Part shown: positions 53,780 to 63,685 of the stretch, piece by piece
How the letters are laid out: each line of letters opens with the position of its first letter
How positions within the stretch are numbered: the stretch's first letter is position 1
Assembly: GCF_032598785.1 (NCBI RefSeq)
Contig: NZ_CP102984.1
Direction: 5' to 3' (one strand)
From: Terrisporobacter petrolearius
Lineage (GTDB): Bacteria; Bacillota; Clostridia; Peptostreptococcales; Peptostreptococcaceae
Length of the DNA stretch: 64,000 nucleotides
Translations under genes and position numbers: made by a program
The notes under the pieces: generated by a model
Told to the model about the DNA's origin: nothing
The model's input: only the letters and a program-made list of their open reading frames with translations
Database searches by the model: none

Positions 53780-54481
53780 CTAAATAATGTTGAAAATCCC
53801 CATAATTATAGGAATAAACATAGCTGGTAGCATATTTGCAACTTTTATATCACATGCTTTAATCATGTTTAATCCCATAGCCATAATTAACAAACTACCT
53901 ACACAGGTCATATATGTTATAACACTGGTACTTAGTATATTTGATAAGCCAGAAGCTCCTATTGTAATTATTCCTTCATATAAAAAAACAGCTATACTTG
54001 ATAATAATACTCCTACACCCATTGATGCAGCAAAGAATATGGAAGAAATTCCATCTAGTACAGATTTTGCTAATAAAACAGAATTGTCATTTGAAAGTCC
54101 GCTTTGTATAGAACCAACTACCGCCATAGCTCCTACACAAAATAACAAACTAGAAGAAACAAAGCCTTTTGATATTTTATTCTCCTCACTTGAATCCGAT
54201 ATATTTTTTTTAGAAAATTTTTCATTTAGATATGAACCTAATTTATTCAACAAATTGTCTATATCAATTAATTCACCTATGATTATACCAATAGTCATAG
54301 AAATTATTACATATAATGGATTATCTCCTTTTAATGCCCCAGAAATGCCCATATATATAACTACAAGTGCTAATCCATCCATTATAGATTTGTCTAATCG
54401 CTTAGGTATTCCTTTATTTATTATTAAACCTAGTAATCCTCCAAAAACTATGGCTAAACTATTTACTATTACTCCAAACAT
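53780..54481 (-). CDS. DUF554 family membrane protein
   Basis: 233 residues with six to seven membrane helices, start MFGVIVNSLAIVFGGLLGLI, then RLDKSIMDGLALVVIYMG and GIIIGELIDIDNLLNKLG, the DUF554 (YdfK/YqgA-like) blocks. Function is not established. A polar loop of about 30 residues (KKNISDSSEENK) separates the halves. It starts 26 bases after the SIR2-type gene, so the two may be co-transcribed. Confidence 0.88.
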   Translation of the reverse strand: MFGVIVNSLAIVFGGLLGLIINKGIPKRLDKSIMDGLALVVIYMGISGALKGDNPLYVIISMTIGIIIGELIDIDNLLNKLGSYLNEKFSKKNISDSSEENKISKGFVSSSLLFCVGAMAVVGSIQSGLSNDNSVLLAKSVLDGISSIFFAASMGVGVLLSSIAVFLYEGIITIGASGLSNILSTSVITYMTCVGSLLIMAMGLNMIKACDIKVANMLPAMFIPIIMGIFNII

Positions 54482-54507
54482 CCCTTTTCCCCCTAATATT
54501 TTTAATA

Positions 54508-55605
54508 CTACATTTCATTATTTTTTATAAGACTTATATATTTATTAGGATTCATGGCAAAATCCTGAAAGGAATCATTAGTAAAAATAATATCTTCACC
54601 CAAAAATCTTTTATATCTCATTTCTTCTTTTTTTAATGCTGAAGTTAATTTATTTTCATGATTATTAAATACAATTATCTTTAAAGGCTTTTTATTTCTA
54701 CTAGTCTGAACTCTTTTTAACATATATTTAATATGAATATCCGCCTCTGGAAAGGAATATCCACAAAAGATAATCAAATCAGCTTTTCTTAATGAAGCTT
54801 CTGCTTTGTTCCATACACTACTTAAATAAACATTAGACATGTTCTTAAAATATGTAGGTGGAACTATTATTGGAATTGTACGCTCATTGCAATTCAAGCA
54901 AGTAGCTTCATCTTGGTTATTTAAAATCCTCATTACACCACCTTCATATGGAGTAAGTGTTAAACTTGAACATATGGGACAGTATAACCAATTTAGCGAA
55001 CCATGTATCTTATACAATTTTATAGTTTTTCCACAAGGTCTTTTCCAAGAGCTATTCTTAAAATTAAAATTAGCAAAATCTACTCCATAATCTAGCATTG
55101 CAGGCATCTTTTCTTTATTATACAATTTAGAAATTGTATTATCTATATGAATATCATAATTTGCACTTATAAAAGTAGTATTTAGCAATTGATCTTTTTC
55201 CAATAAATTATTTAATAATAATTCATGATATTTATTGCTTGATTTTGCCGCATTGTTAATTGAATTTGCAGTTAATAATACTAAGTATTGTCGTAAAATA
55301 TTAATTGAGCCACTTCTATTGTTATAAGTATCTGTTCCAAAGTTTTTAAACGATTCTCTTCTTTGTTCTGCCATATCCAAAATACCAATCACTTCTTCAA
55401 ACGTTGGAAAGTTAACCTTATCTATATCATCAAGTAAAACGTCAATATTAAAAATTTCTTTAAAAAACTCTCTAAGATTTGTATTCATTTTGCTATATGG
55501 ATGCAAAGGAAGACTGTTCTTAAAATAATTAGAAAATAATTCATTTTGTATAGGTAAATTTTCTGCTGCAGAAGCTCCCGCTCCTAAAAAAACACATATT
55601 TCCAT
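54508..55605 (-). CDS. SIR2-like domain protein with zinc ribbon
   Basis: A protein of about 365 residues (ATG 55605; GTG 55617 overlaps the GAGGGTG ribosome binding site). It has the SIR2_2-type NAD-binding start FLGAGASAAENLP, the SANYD segment, YKIHGSLNWL with the catalytic His, a CPIC...CLNC zinc pair and FCGYSFPEADIH near the end. Such stand-alone SIR2 proteins often hydrolyse NAD+ as effectors of anti-phage defence (DSR, Thoeris ThsA, SIR2-HerA). No second defence gene is adjacent. A role in defence is inference; NAD-dependent modification is an alternative. Confidence 0.85.
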   Translation of the reverse strand: MEICVFLGAGASAAENLPIQNELFSNYFKNSLPLHPYSKMNTNLREFFKEIFNIDVLLDDIDKVNFPTFEEVIGILDMAEQRRESFKNFGTDTYNNRSGSINILRQYLVLLTANSINNAAKSSNKYHELLLNNLLEKDQLLNTTFISANYDIHIDNTISKLYNKEKMPAMLDYGVDFANFNFKNSSWKRPCGKTIKLYKIHGSLNWLYCPICSSLTLTPYEGGVMRILNNQDEATCLNCNERTIPIIVPPTYFKNMSNVYLSSVWNKAEASLRKADLIIFCGYSFPEADIHIKYMLKRVQTSRNKKPLKIIVFNNHENKLTSALKKEEMRYKRFLGEDIIFTNDSFQDFAMNPNKYISLIKNNEM

Positions 55606-55763
55606 ATGATTAAACACCCTCTATCCCTTAATATATAAAAAATTCGCTTCACTACTGCTTCAGGCAACGACTTTGCTCAAAAATACATTTTCTAAATGAG
55701 TTGATATAACTTAATTTAAGAGTATATCAACAGCGTAAATGGAACTATAATTTCCTAACATGT

Positions 55764-55801
55764 AAAAAAGTCTTAATACAATTATATATTAAGACTTTTT
55801 T
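55764..55801 (-). terminator. Terminator of ynbB
   Basis: Perfect 15-bp stem AAAAAAGTCTTAATA / TATTAAGACTTTTTT with an 8-base loop. Confidence 0.9.
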
Positions 55802-55812
55802 AAATTATTATT

Positions 55813-57093
55813 CTATTTATTTATTTTTTTAATATATTCTACTGCTTTTAATGTTCCCATTTTGGAGTGATCAAATGTAAGCCCACCTTGGAAATAAACA
55901 TTGTATGGTGGTCTTATTGGGGCATCAGCACTAAGTTCTATTGATGAGCCTTGAATAAATGCGCCTGCTGCCATTATTACTTCATCTTCATATCCTGGCA
56001 TTGCCCATGGTTCTGGTTTTACATAAGAATCAACGGGAGCTGCAGCTTGTACACCTTGACAAAAGGCTATAACTTCCTCTGCATTTTTAAGTCTTACAAC
56101 TTGTATAATATCACTTCTTAGATCATCATATTTTGGAAGTACATCGTATCCTAATTTTTCAAACATTCTAGCACAGTATATTGCACCCATTACAGCTTGT
56201 GATGTAACATATGGCGCCATGAAAAATCCTTGTAGTACATTTCTTGTAGTTCCAAATGTTAAACCACATTCTTTTCCTATACCTGGTGTAGTCAATCTGT
56301 AAGATATCATTTCAACTAAATCTTTTCTACCTGCTATGTAGCCACCTGTTAAAGCTAGTCCACCACCTGGATTTTTGATTAAAGAACCAGCCATAATATC
56401 AGCTCCTACTTCAGTAGGTTCTTTTGTATCTAAAAATTCACCATAACAGTTATCTACCATAACTATTAAGTCTTTATTAACTGATTTAACCACTTCTATA
56501 GCTTCTTTTATATCTTCAATTGATAAAGATTTTCTCCAAGAATATCCTTTTGATCTTTGTATCATTACTAATTTAGTTTTTTCATTTATTTTTTTCTTAA
56601 CACCTTCTAAGTCGATATTCCCATCTGGCAAGAAGTCAACGTCTTTATATGTAACACCAAATTCTTTAAGAGATCCTTTTTCTTCTCTTATTCCTATTAC
56701 ACCTTGTAGAGTATCATAAGGCTTTTCTGTAATTGATAATATCTCATCCCCTGGCCTAACTATACCTTGGATACATAAACTTAAAGCATGAGTTCCGTTT
56801 ACTATTATTGGCCTAACCAAAGCATCTTCTGCTTTAAATACATCTGCAAATATTTCTTCTATTTTTTCACGACCAATATCATTATATCCATATCCTGTTG
56901 TCCAGTTAAAATGGTTATCACTTAAATGAGCTCTTTGCATAGCTCTTAATACTTTATATTGGTTAAATTCCCTTATTTGTTTTATTTTTTCAAATTGATC
57001 GTTTATATCTTCCATTACTTCATTAGATAAATCAAAAGTTTCATCATCTAATCCGTAATATTCTTTTAATAATTCACTTGTCTCTTTAAGCAC
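55813..57093 (-). CDS. ynbB: PLP-dependent protein of the methionine gamma-lyase / aluminium-resistance family
   Basis: 426 residues, GTG start behind AGGTGA. NWTTGYGYNDIGREKIEEIF, VNGTHALSLCIQG and VMIQRSKGYSWRKSLS with the PLP-binding lysine region, and DNCYGEFLDT, match the PF06838 group (YnbB). These proteins belong to the Cys/Met-metabolism PLP fold; the name aluminium resistance comes from old annotation and is not secure. The position after hfq is conserved in Firmicutes. Confidence 0.9.
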   Translation of the reverse strand: MLKETSELLKEYYGLDDETFDLSNEVMEDINDQFEKIKQIREFNQYKVLRAMQRAHLSDNHFNWTTGYGYNDIGREKIEEIFADVFKAEDALVRPIIVNGTHALSLCIQGIVRPGDEILSITEKPYDTLQGVIGIREEKGSLKEFGVTYKDVDFLPDGNIDLEGVKKKINEKTKLVMIQRSKGYSWRKSLSIEDIKEAIEVVKSVNKDLIVMVDNCYGEFLDTKEPTEVGADIMAGSLIKNPGGGLALTGGYIAGRKDLVEMISYRLTTPGIGKECGLTFGTTRNVLQGFFMAPYVTSQAVMGAIYCARMFEKLGYDVLPKYDDLRSDIIQVVRLKNAEEVIAFCQGVQAAAPVDSYVKPEPWAMPGYEDEVIMAAGAFIQGSSIELSADAPIRPPYNVYFQGGLTFDHSKMGTLKAVEYIKKINK

Positions 57094-57182
57094 TTAATTT
57101 CACCTATTTTCTTTTATTTGTCACTTTAAAAATTTTATCATAGTAAAAATTTAAGTTCAAGATTTAAAGGAAAATAATTAAA

Positions 57183-57233
57183 AAAGGCACTTATATTAAC
57201 CTATAATTTTTGTAGGTTAGTATAAGTACCTTT
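57183..57233 (-). terminator. Terminator of the mutS-hfq transcript
   Basis: 21-bp near-perfect stem (57183-57203 with 57213-57233; one mismatch, one wobble) followed on the minus strand by a T run. Confidence 0.85.
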
Positions 57234-57243
57234 TATATTTAAA

Positions 57244-57492
57244 TTACTTTGTATTATTTGGGTTTGTGTTTTGTATGTTTATGCTTTTGCCTGGTACTAT
57301 TGTAGAAACTGCATGTTTATAAATTAGGTTTTGTTGTTTATTTTCACCCTCTATTAATACTATATAACTATCAAATCCCTTTACATAACCTTTAACTTGA
57401 ACACCATTCATTAAATATATTGTTACAGGTATTCTTTCTTTTCTAGCATTATTTAAAAATAAATCTTGTAAATTTAAAGCAGTATTTTTCAT
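57244..57492 (-). CDS. hfq: RNA chaperone Hfq
   Basis: Hfq is the hexameric Sm-like protein that helps small RNAs pair with mRNAs. The 82-residue protein contains Sm1 (VTIYLMNGVQVKGYVKGFDSY) and Sm2 (LIYKHAVSTIVP with the YKHA motif), shown here in parts, and LQDLFLNNARKERIP at the start. ATG 57492 has GGAGG with 9 bases of spacing; TTG 57498 is too close. The Asn-rich tail is short. Confidence 0.96.
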   Translation of the reverse strand: MKNTALNLQDLFLNNARKERIPVTIYLMNGVQVKGYVKGFDSYIVLIEGENKQQNLIYKHAVSTIVPGKSINIQNTNPNNTK

Positions 57493-57559
57493 TAACAATA
57501 TCCTCCCGACTAAATTATATTAAATTAACTCTTTATCTATAAACAATCATATTATAATA

Positions 57560-58501
57560 TTATACATTTTTAGTTATATTTTCAATAAAGTTCATAATAT
57601 CTTCTTTAAGTAATTCCATATTGTCATACTTCTCTAAGTCAAACCACTCACTATCTTTATATCTTTTAAACCATGTTATTTGTCTTTTCGCATACCTTCT
57701 TGAATCTCTTTTAATTATTTCTACAGCTTCATCTAAAGTGTATTCACCTTCTAGATATCTTACTATTTCTTTATATCCTATTCCTTGCATAGAAATCAAG
57801 TTCTTATCATATCCCATACTTAGCAATTTTTTAACTTCTTCAATTAATCCTGATTCCATCATAATATCTACTCTTTTGTTTATTCTATTGTAAAGAATCT
57901 CTCTATCACGGTTTAGTACTATTATTATTGGCAAGTATTCTTCATTGTATCTTAAGTCATTGGAGAAGTCTTGCATTTTTTTCCCATCTAAACATACCTC
58001 TAAAGCTCTTATAACTCTTTTCGTGTTGTTTTTATGTATTCTAAAAGCAGCTTCACTGTCTAGCAATTTTAACTTGTCATGCATATAATTTATGCCTTTT
58101 TCCTTAAGTTCTTTTTCTAATTCTTCTCTTATTTTAGAATTACTATTAGACTTTGCAAAATCCATATTGTAAATTAATGAATTAAGGTATAAACCTGTGC
58201 CACCTGTTACTAACACGTTTTTACCTTTATTTGCTACTTCTTTTATATAATTATTTGCTCTATATTGAAACTCTGAAACAGAAAAAGGAAAATCTGGTTT
58301 AACTTCATCTATCATATAATGTGTTACACCATCCATTTCTTCTTTTGTAACTTTTGCACTTCCTATATCCATATATTCATATATTTGCATAGAATCAGCT
58401 GATATAATCTCTGCATTTAAGTCCTTTGCTAACTCTATTGATAAAGCCGTTTTACCAACGGCCGTAGGTCCCGTTAAGATGATAAGTGGTATTTTCTTCA
58501 T
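57560..58501 (-). CDS. miaA: tRNA dimethylallyltransferase
   Basis: MiaA transfers a dimethylallyl group to A37 of tRNAs that read UNN codons, using the DMAPP that IspH also supplies. The 313-residue protein has the P-loop GPTAVGKTALS, SADSMQIYEYMDIGSAK, VTGGTGLYLNSL and MQGIGYKEI blocks. It lies 12 bases after mutL in the mismatch-repair operon. Confidence 0.96.
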   Translation of the reverse strand: MKKIPLIILTGPTAVGKTALSIELAKDLNAEIISADSMQIYEYMDIGSAKVTKEEMDGVTHYMIDEVKPDFPFSVSEFQYRANNYIKEVANKGKNVLVTGGTGLYLNSLIYNMDFAKSNSNSKIREELEKELKEKGINYMHDKLKLLDSEAAFRIHKNNTKRVIRALEVCLDGKKMQDFSNDLRYNEEYLPIIIVLNRDREILYNRINKRVDIMMESGLIEEVKKLLSMGYDKNLISMQGIGYKEIVRYLEGEYTLDEAVEIIKRDSRRYAKRQITWFKRYKDSEWFDLEKYDNMELLKEDIMNFIENITKNV

Positions 58502-58513
58502 AACAATCCTTTC

Positions 58514-60493
58514 TTACATAATTCTTTTAAACATTTTTTCTATTTCTTTTTTTGATATTTCAACTATGGTAGGTCTACCGTGAGGACACGTAAATGGATT
58601 TTCACATAATTCCATTTGAGACAAAAGTTTTTTCATTTCCATAGTATGAATCTTATCATTTGCTTTTATAGCTGCTCTACATGCCATTGAGGCAAATTTA
58701 TCTCCTTTTAAGTCGTAACTATTTTTCAGATCCTCTATATTGTCAATGATTTGAAGAATAAATTTCTCACTTTCAGGGTTCCCAAAAATAGTAGGTACAC
58801 CTCTTATCATAATGTGATTATTACCAAATAGCTCAATTTCAAAACCAAATTTTAAAAACAAGTCAAGATTTGATTCTACCTTCAACATATCTACATTTGA
58901 TATTTCAACTACTATAGGATCTAATAACATTTGCATATCTATTTTGTGGTTTTTAAATTTTTTCATATATTCTTCATAAAGCACTTTTTCGTGAGCTGCA
59001 TGTTGGTCTAATAAGTACATAGAATCATTTTTCTCAAGTACAATATAAGTGTTAAGTATACTTCCTACAACCCTAAAATCCGTAATGGAAAATCTATTTT
59101 CATTTTTTATAGGATTTTCTTCCTTAATTATTTCAACATCATTACTTTTATTATCCACATTACTCAAATATTCTAGTTCATCAAAAGTAAATGACTTACT
59201 AAGATCGATATTACCATCTATAAAATATTCGCCTTTTTTACTTTCTAAAGGTTGAAGCTTAATCTCTTCTTTATCAACACTATTTAAACTTTCCTTATGA
59301 TCCTTTTTATTATTTTCTTTACTCAAAGCCTCTTCAAAAGACATAAATTTATTGTTATCATCTAGTATTTCTATTGGTGTAGTTTTATTTATTTTATTTG
59401 AAATTACAGTATTTGAAGTTTCTTCTTTTTTTGCTAAATAGTCGTCTTTACCTTCACTTATAATAGGTTTTCTATCATAGCTTTCATATTTACCAATTAA
59501 AGCAGTATTTAATAACTTTCTTTTTAATAAATCTCTAATTTCTATATATAAATCTTTGTCATTTTCAAACTTAATTTCCATTTTTGTAGGATGAATATTA
59601 ACATCTATTTTTGTAGGATGAATATTAATATTTAAAAAACATACGCCATGTTTATTTATGGGTATAATGCTTTTGTATGATTCATTTATAGCATCTAATA
59701 TTATTTTACTTTTTACAAATCTATTATTTATGTAAATATGTTGCAAGTTTTTATTTGAACGATAAATATTATTATTTCCTATATATCCTGAAAGACTGCA
59801 ACATTCACCTTTTTCATCAATTTCAATTAAATTTTCAACTATCTCTTTACCATAGATACTTCTAATAACAGAAAGAAGCTTTCCATCTCCTGGAGTATTT
59901 AGCATTAACTTTCCATTGTTTATATATTTAAATTGTATATGTGTATTTCCTATGGCGAGCTTATTAATTAAATCACTTATATTTATAGTTTCTGCATGTG
60001 TAGATTTTAAGAACTTCTGTCTAACAGGAGTATTAAAGAATAAATCTTTTATAATAATAGTCGTTCCATTTTTTGTTCCCACAGGCTCTTTTAAAATTTC
60101 TTTTCCACCTTCTAAAATAACTTTTGTTCCAATGGGTTCTTCCTTGGTTTTTGTAATCATTTCCAAGCGAGACACTGAAGCTATGGAAGCTAAAGCTTCA
60201 CCTCTAAAACCTAAAGAATATAAGTCGTATAAGTCATCTATTTCTTTTATTTTACTGGTAGCGTGTCTTAAAAATGATTTGTCTACTTCACTGGATAAAA
60301 TTCCGCTACCATTATCTGTTATCCTTATTTGTTTTTTTCCTCCATCAGTTATATCTATAACTATTTGTGTAGAATTAGCATCTATGGAGTTTTCTATTAA
60401 TTCTTTAGTAACAGAAGAAGGTCTTTCGACTACTTCTCCTGCTGCTATTTTATTTATGGTTATATCATCTAATATATTTATTTTCTTTGACAT
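58514..60493 (-). CDS. mutL: DNA mismatch repair protein MutL
   Basis: The 659-residue protein has the GHKL ATPase motifs ENSIDAN, DNGSGI and GFRGEALASI in the first 120 residues and a Lys-rich linker at about 330-460. The C-terminal endonuclease domain shows LLDQHAAHEKVLYEE, the DQHA-x2-E-x4-E metal site, and FTCPHGRPT. The nuclease motif means it belongs to the nicking MutL type used in organisms without MutH. Within the N-terminal half the short run KIDVNIHPTKMEIKF shows a duplicated PTKIDVNIHPTK segment. Confidence 0.96.
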   Translation of the reverse strand: MSKKINILDDITINKIAAGEVVERPSSVTKELIENSIDANSTQIVIDITDGGKKQIRITDNGSGILSSEVDKSFLRHATSKIKEIDDLYDLYSLGFRGEALASIASVSRLEMITKTKEEPIGTKVILEGGKEILKEPVGTKNGTTIIIKDLFFNTPVRQKFLKSTHAETINISDLINKLAIGNTHIQFKYINNGKLMLNTPGDGKLLSVIRSIYGKEIVENLIEIDEKGECCSLSGYIGNNNIYRSNKNLQHIYINNRFVKSKIILDAINESYKSIIPINKHGVCFLNINIHPTKIDVNIHPTKMEIKFENDKDLYIEIRDLLKRKLLNTALIGKYESYDRKPIISEGKDDYLAKKEETSNTVISNKINKTTPIEILDDNNKFMSFEEALSKENNKKDHKESLNSVDKEEIKLQPLESKKGEYFIDGNIDLSKSFTFDELEYLSNVDNKSNDVEIIKEENPIKNENRFSITDFRVVGSILNTYIVLEKNDSMYLLDQHAAHEKVLYEEYMKKFKNHKIDMQMLLDPIVVEISNVDMLKVESNLDLFLKFGFEIELFGNNHIMIRGVPTIFGNPESEKFILQIIDNIEDLKNSYDLKGDKFASMACRAAIKANDKIHTMEMKKLLSQMELCENPFTCPHGRPTIVEISKKEIEKMFKRIM

Positions 60494-60553
60494 AATATCC
60501 CTCCAAAGAATTTGTTTTTCTGTGTCCTATTTCTTTAAGCCACTGCTTGAGCG

Positions 60554-63397
60554 CTACTTTTTTACTTTCTTTTGAAGATTGAAAAGTGCGTTCATGGCAT
60601 CTAGTGGTGTCATACTTAATATGTCTAGATTTTTTATTTCCTCTGATATATCATCATCTTTAACTACATCAAAAGATATTTGGTCCACACTTACAGCTAC
60701 TTCTTTATTTACTACATTATCCATGTTTTCTCTTTGTAGTCTTTCATATTCATTATTTAACTTTTCATAATCTTTTTTTAGCTTTTTATAAGTCTTATTT
60801 AAGTTTTCTTTTTCTAATTTCAAATGCTCATTTTCATTTTTTAAATTGCTATCTTCAAGTTTTTTTAGTTCTAATTCTAAGTTTGGTGCTGAATTTCCGC
60901 CACCCGAACATTCGTTCCTTGTGTCTAAATTAGCATCTTCCTTATTAGCTCCTCCATTTATGGCGTAGCCGTTGTATATATGATTTTTTTCTAAATCCTT
61001 TAAAATTTCTGATGATCTATTAATAACTTCATCTGGAAGCTTAGCAAGTTTAGCAACGTAAATACCATAACTTTTATCGGCTGCCTGATCTATGATTTTT
61101 CTAAGGAATATTATATTTTCTCCATCGTCTTTAACAGCAATAGAGTAGTTTTTTACTTCATCAAATTCATTTTCTAATTCAGTTAGTTCATGATAATGAG
61201 TTGCAAACAAAGTCTTACATTTAATATATTTTTCTATATATTCAACTATGGACCAAGCTAAACTTATACCATCATAAGTTGATGTACCCCTACCTATTTC
61301 ATCTAGTATAACTAAACTTTTGTCTGTGGCATTTTTTAATATATGGGAAACTTCGCTCATTTCCACCATAAATGTCGATTGGCCTTGTGATAAGTCATCG
61401 CTGGCACCTACTCTAGTAAATATCCTATCGCAAATTGGAATATTAGCGTAATCAGCCGGTACAAATGAACCCATATGTGCCATTAAACAGATTATGGCTG
61501 TTTGTCTCATATATGTAGATTTACCAGACATATTAGGTCCTGTAATTATATTTATAATATTTTCGTTACTATTTAAATAAGTATCATTTGGAACAAAGTT
61601 TTCTTCTCCAACTATGTTTTCAATAACTGGATGACGTCCATTTTTTATATCCAGTTTATTATCATTATTAATGTTTGGTTTAACATAATTATTAATATGA
61701 GCCACTGTGGCAAATGAAGTAAATACATCTATATTACCTATGATTTTAGCCACATTTTGAATTCTATCAATGTTGCTATAAATAGTTTGTCTAATTTTTA
61801 CAAAAATCTCATATTCTAATGCTTTTATTTTTTCCTCAGCATGTAAGATTTTATCTTCTATTTCTTTTAATTCTTCAGTTATAAATCTTTCTGCATTACT
61901 TAAAGTTTGTTTTCTTATATATCTACCTTCTAAATCTAAATTTGCAAGATTTACTTTAGTTATTTCTATATAGTAACCAAAAACTTTATTAAATCCTATT
62001 TTAAGAGATTTAACTCCTGTTTTTTCTCTCTCACGATTTTCTATATCTTTTATCATGAAAGCTCCATTTTTTGAAATATCTCTAAGTTCCTTTAATTCTT
62101 CGTTGTAAGAGGATTTTATTATATTTCCGTCCTTAATAGTAATACTAGGTTCTTCTATGATAGCTTCATGTATTAATTCATAAATGTCTTTTAAGTCTTC
62201 CATATTATATATATATTTTTTTATAGTATCTCCATCACAAGAGTTTATTCTATCTCTTAAAAGCGGAAGCTTTTCTATGGAATTCTTTAAGTTAATCATT
62301 TCTTTTGGGGTTACTTTTTCAAAGGCAATTTTTCCACAAATTCTTTCTATGTCGTAGACATTTTTTAAAATATCTATTAAGTCTTCTCTTAATGAAAAAT
62401 CTTCTTTTATTTCCTCAATAACATCTAGTCTTTCATCTATTTTATTTTTATTAACTAAAGGTTCCTCCACATACTTTCTAAGAAGTCTACCTCCCATGGC
62501 AGTTGACGTTTTATCTAATACATGTAGTAGTGATCCTTTTTTCTTAGAACCTCTAATTGTTTGAGTTAACTCAAGATTTATTCTAGTAAACATATCAAGA
62601 ACCATATATTCCATAGGATTATATATATTTATTACATTTATATTTGATGTTATTTGTTTTTGAGTATTATATATATAATTAAGTAGTATGCATAAGCTAG
62701 TTTTTATTAAATTCTCATTATCAAACCTTAAAGTTTTCAGATAATCTTCACTGAAGTATTCACTTAATATATTTGTATTTAAATAATTTTCATCAAAATT
62801 TTCATTTATATAAATATTACCCATTATAGCAATATTTTTTAAATTATTTTTGAAGCTTAAATCATTTAATATTATTTCCGAAGGACTAACCTTTGCTATT
62901 TCTTCAATAACTTTATCCTTTGCTATACAAGTTGCATTTGTTTCTCCCGTACTTATATCCACATAAGAAAGTCCTATTTTATCATTTACTTTATATAAAG
63001 ACATAAGGTAGTTATTCTTCTTGTTTTCAAGTAAACTTCCTTCTAACACAGTCCCTGGTGTAACCACTTGAATTACTTCTCTTTTTACTATACCTTTTAC
63101 GCTTTGAGGATCTTCCATTTGCTCTCCAATTGCAACTTTATATCCTGCTTCTACTAACTTTGATATATATGAAGCGGCAGCATGAAAGGGAATGCCACAC
63201 ATAGGTGCTCTCTCTTCTAAACCGCAAGATTTTCCTGTTAATGCTATTTCTAGTACTTTTGATGCCACGATAGCATCTTCAAAGAACATTTCGTAAAAAT
63301 CCCCTAATCTGAAAAATAATATACAATCAGGATATTTATCCTTACATTCAAAATATTGTCTCATCATAGGAGTAAGTTTATTTCTGTCAATCTCCAT
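60554..63397 (-). CDS. mutS: DNA mismatch repair protein MutS
   Basis: MutS recognises mispairs as an ATP-driven clamp. The 947-residue protein has the mismatch-binding FxE motif as FFRLGDFYEMF near residue 30 and the ATPase with GPNMSGKSTYMRQT, LDEIGRGTSTYDG and FATHYHEL. The family is usually about 850-880 residues. The excess lies near residues 825-920, a linker plus a Lys/Glu-rich coiled coil (LKLEKENLNKTYKKLKKD) before the C-terminal ISEEIKNLDI...PLDAMNALFNLQ tetramerisation end. It heads the mutS-mutL-miaA-hfq run. Confidence 0.97.
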   Translation of the reverse strand: MEIDRNKLTPMMRQYFECKDKYPDCILFFRLGDFYEMFFEDAIVASKVLEIALTGKSCGLEERAPMCGIPFHAAASYISKLVEAGYKVAIGEQMEDPQSVKGIVKREVIQVVTPGTVLEGSLLENKKNNYLMSLYKVNDKIGLSYVDISTGETNATCIAKDKVIEEIAKVSPSEIILNDLSFKNNLKNIAIMGNIYINENFDENYLNTNILSEYFSEDYLKTLRFDNENLIKTSLCILLNYIYNTQKQITSNINVINIYNPMEYMVLDMFTRINLELTQTIRGSKKKGSLLHVLDKTSTAMGGRLLRKYVEEPLVNKNKIDERLDVIEEIKEDFSLREDLIDILKNVYDIERICGKIAFEKVTPKEMINLKNSIEKLPLLRDRINSCDGDTIKKYIYNMEDLKDIYELIHEAIIEEPSITIKDGNIIKSSYNEELKELRDISKNGAFMIKDIENREREKTGVKSLKIGFNKVFGYYIEITKVNLANLDLEGRYIRKQTLSNAERFITEELKEIEDKILHAEEKIKALEYEIFVKIRQTIYSNIDRIQNVAKIIGNIDVFTSFATVAHINNYVKPNINNDNKLDIKNGRHPVIENIVGEENFVPNDTYLNSNENIINIITGPNMSGKSTYMRQTAIICLMAHMGSFVPADYANIPICDRIFTRVGASDDLSQGQSTFMVEMSEVSHILKNATDKSLVILDEIGRGTSTYDGISLAWSIVEYIEKYIKCKTLFATHYHELTELENEFDEVKNYSIAVKDDGENIIFLRKIIDQAADKSYGIYVAKLAKLPDEVINRSSEILKDLEKNHIYNGYAINGGANKEDANLDTRNECSGGGNSAPNLELELKKLEDSNLKNENEHLKLEKENLNKTYKKLKKDYEKLNNEYERLQRENMDNVVNKEVAVSVDQISFDVVKDDDISEEIKNLDILSMTPLDAMNALFNLQKKVKK

Positions 63398-63685
63398 ATT
63401 TCTACCTCCTCATCTTTTGTTATTATATCATATAACACAATTTATATGTTATCTATAAAAACATATAATTTATTATAAATTTTTATGGAAGTTTTGAAAA
63501 AATATATATAGTTATTGCCATTTTAGTTGGATCTAAAAATTTTTAGAAATAGAAGATAATTTGTAAATATATTAACAAAAATAAATAGCTATTTATTTTT
63601 TATAAATAAATAGCTATTTGAATATGAATATTATTAATCTTAGAATATCATTTGATCTACGATGTAATGAAGTTAATATTAGACC
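63398..63685. other. Region upstream of mutS
   Basis: AT-rich DNA carrying the mutS promoter region and the hairpin below; no gene seen. Confidence 0.5.
63576..63620 (-). terminator. Hairpin with repeated AAATAGCTATTT units
   Basis: Two copies of AAATAAATAGCTATTT (about 63582-63597 and 63604-63619) can pair with each other, and each is itself palindromic. It probably terminates the small membrane protein transcript. Confidence 0.6.

Noticed and set aside
53787..54530. 247-codon plus-strand frame opposite DUF554
   Set aside because: Antisense of a clear DUF554 gene; hydrophobic genes often leave long open antisense frames.
59916..60575. 219-codon plus-strand frame opposite mutL
   Set aside because: Antisense of the conserved MutL ATPase domain; no ribosome binding site.
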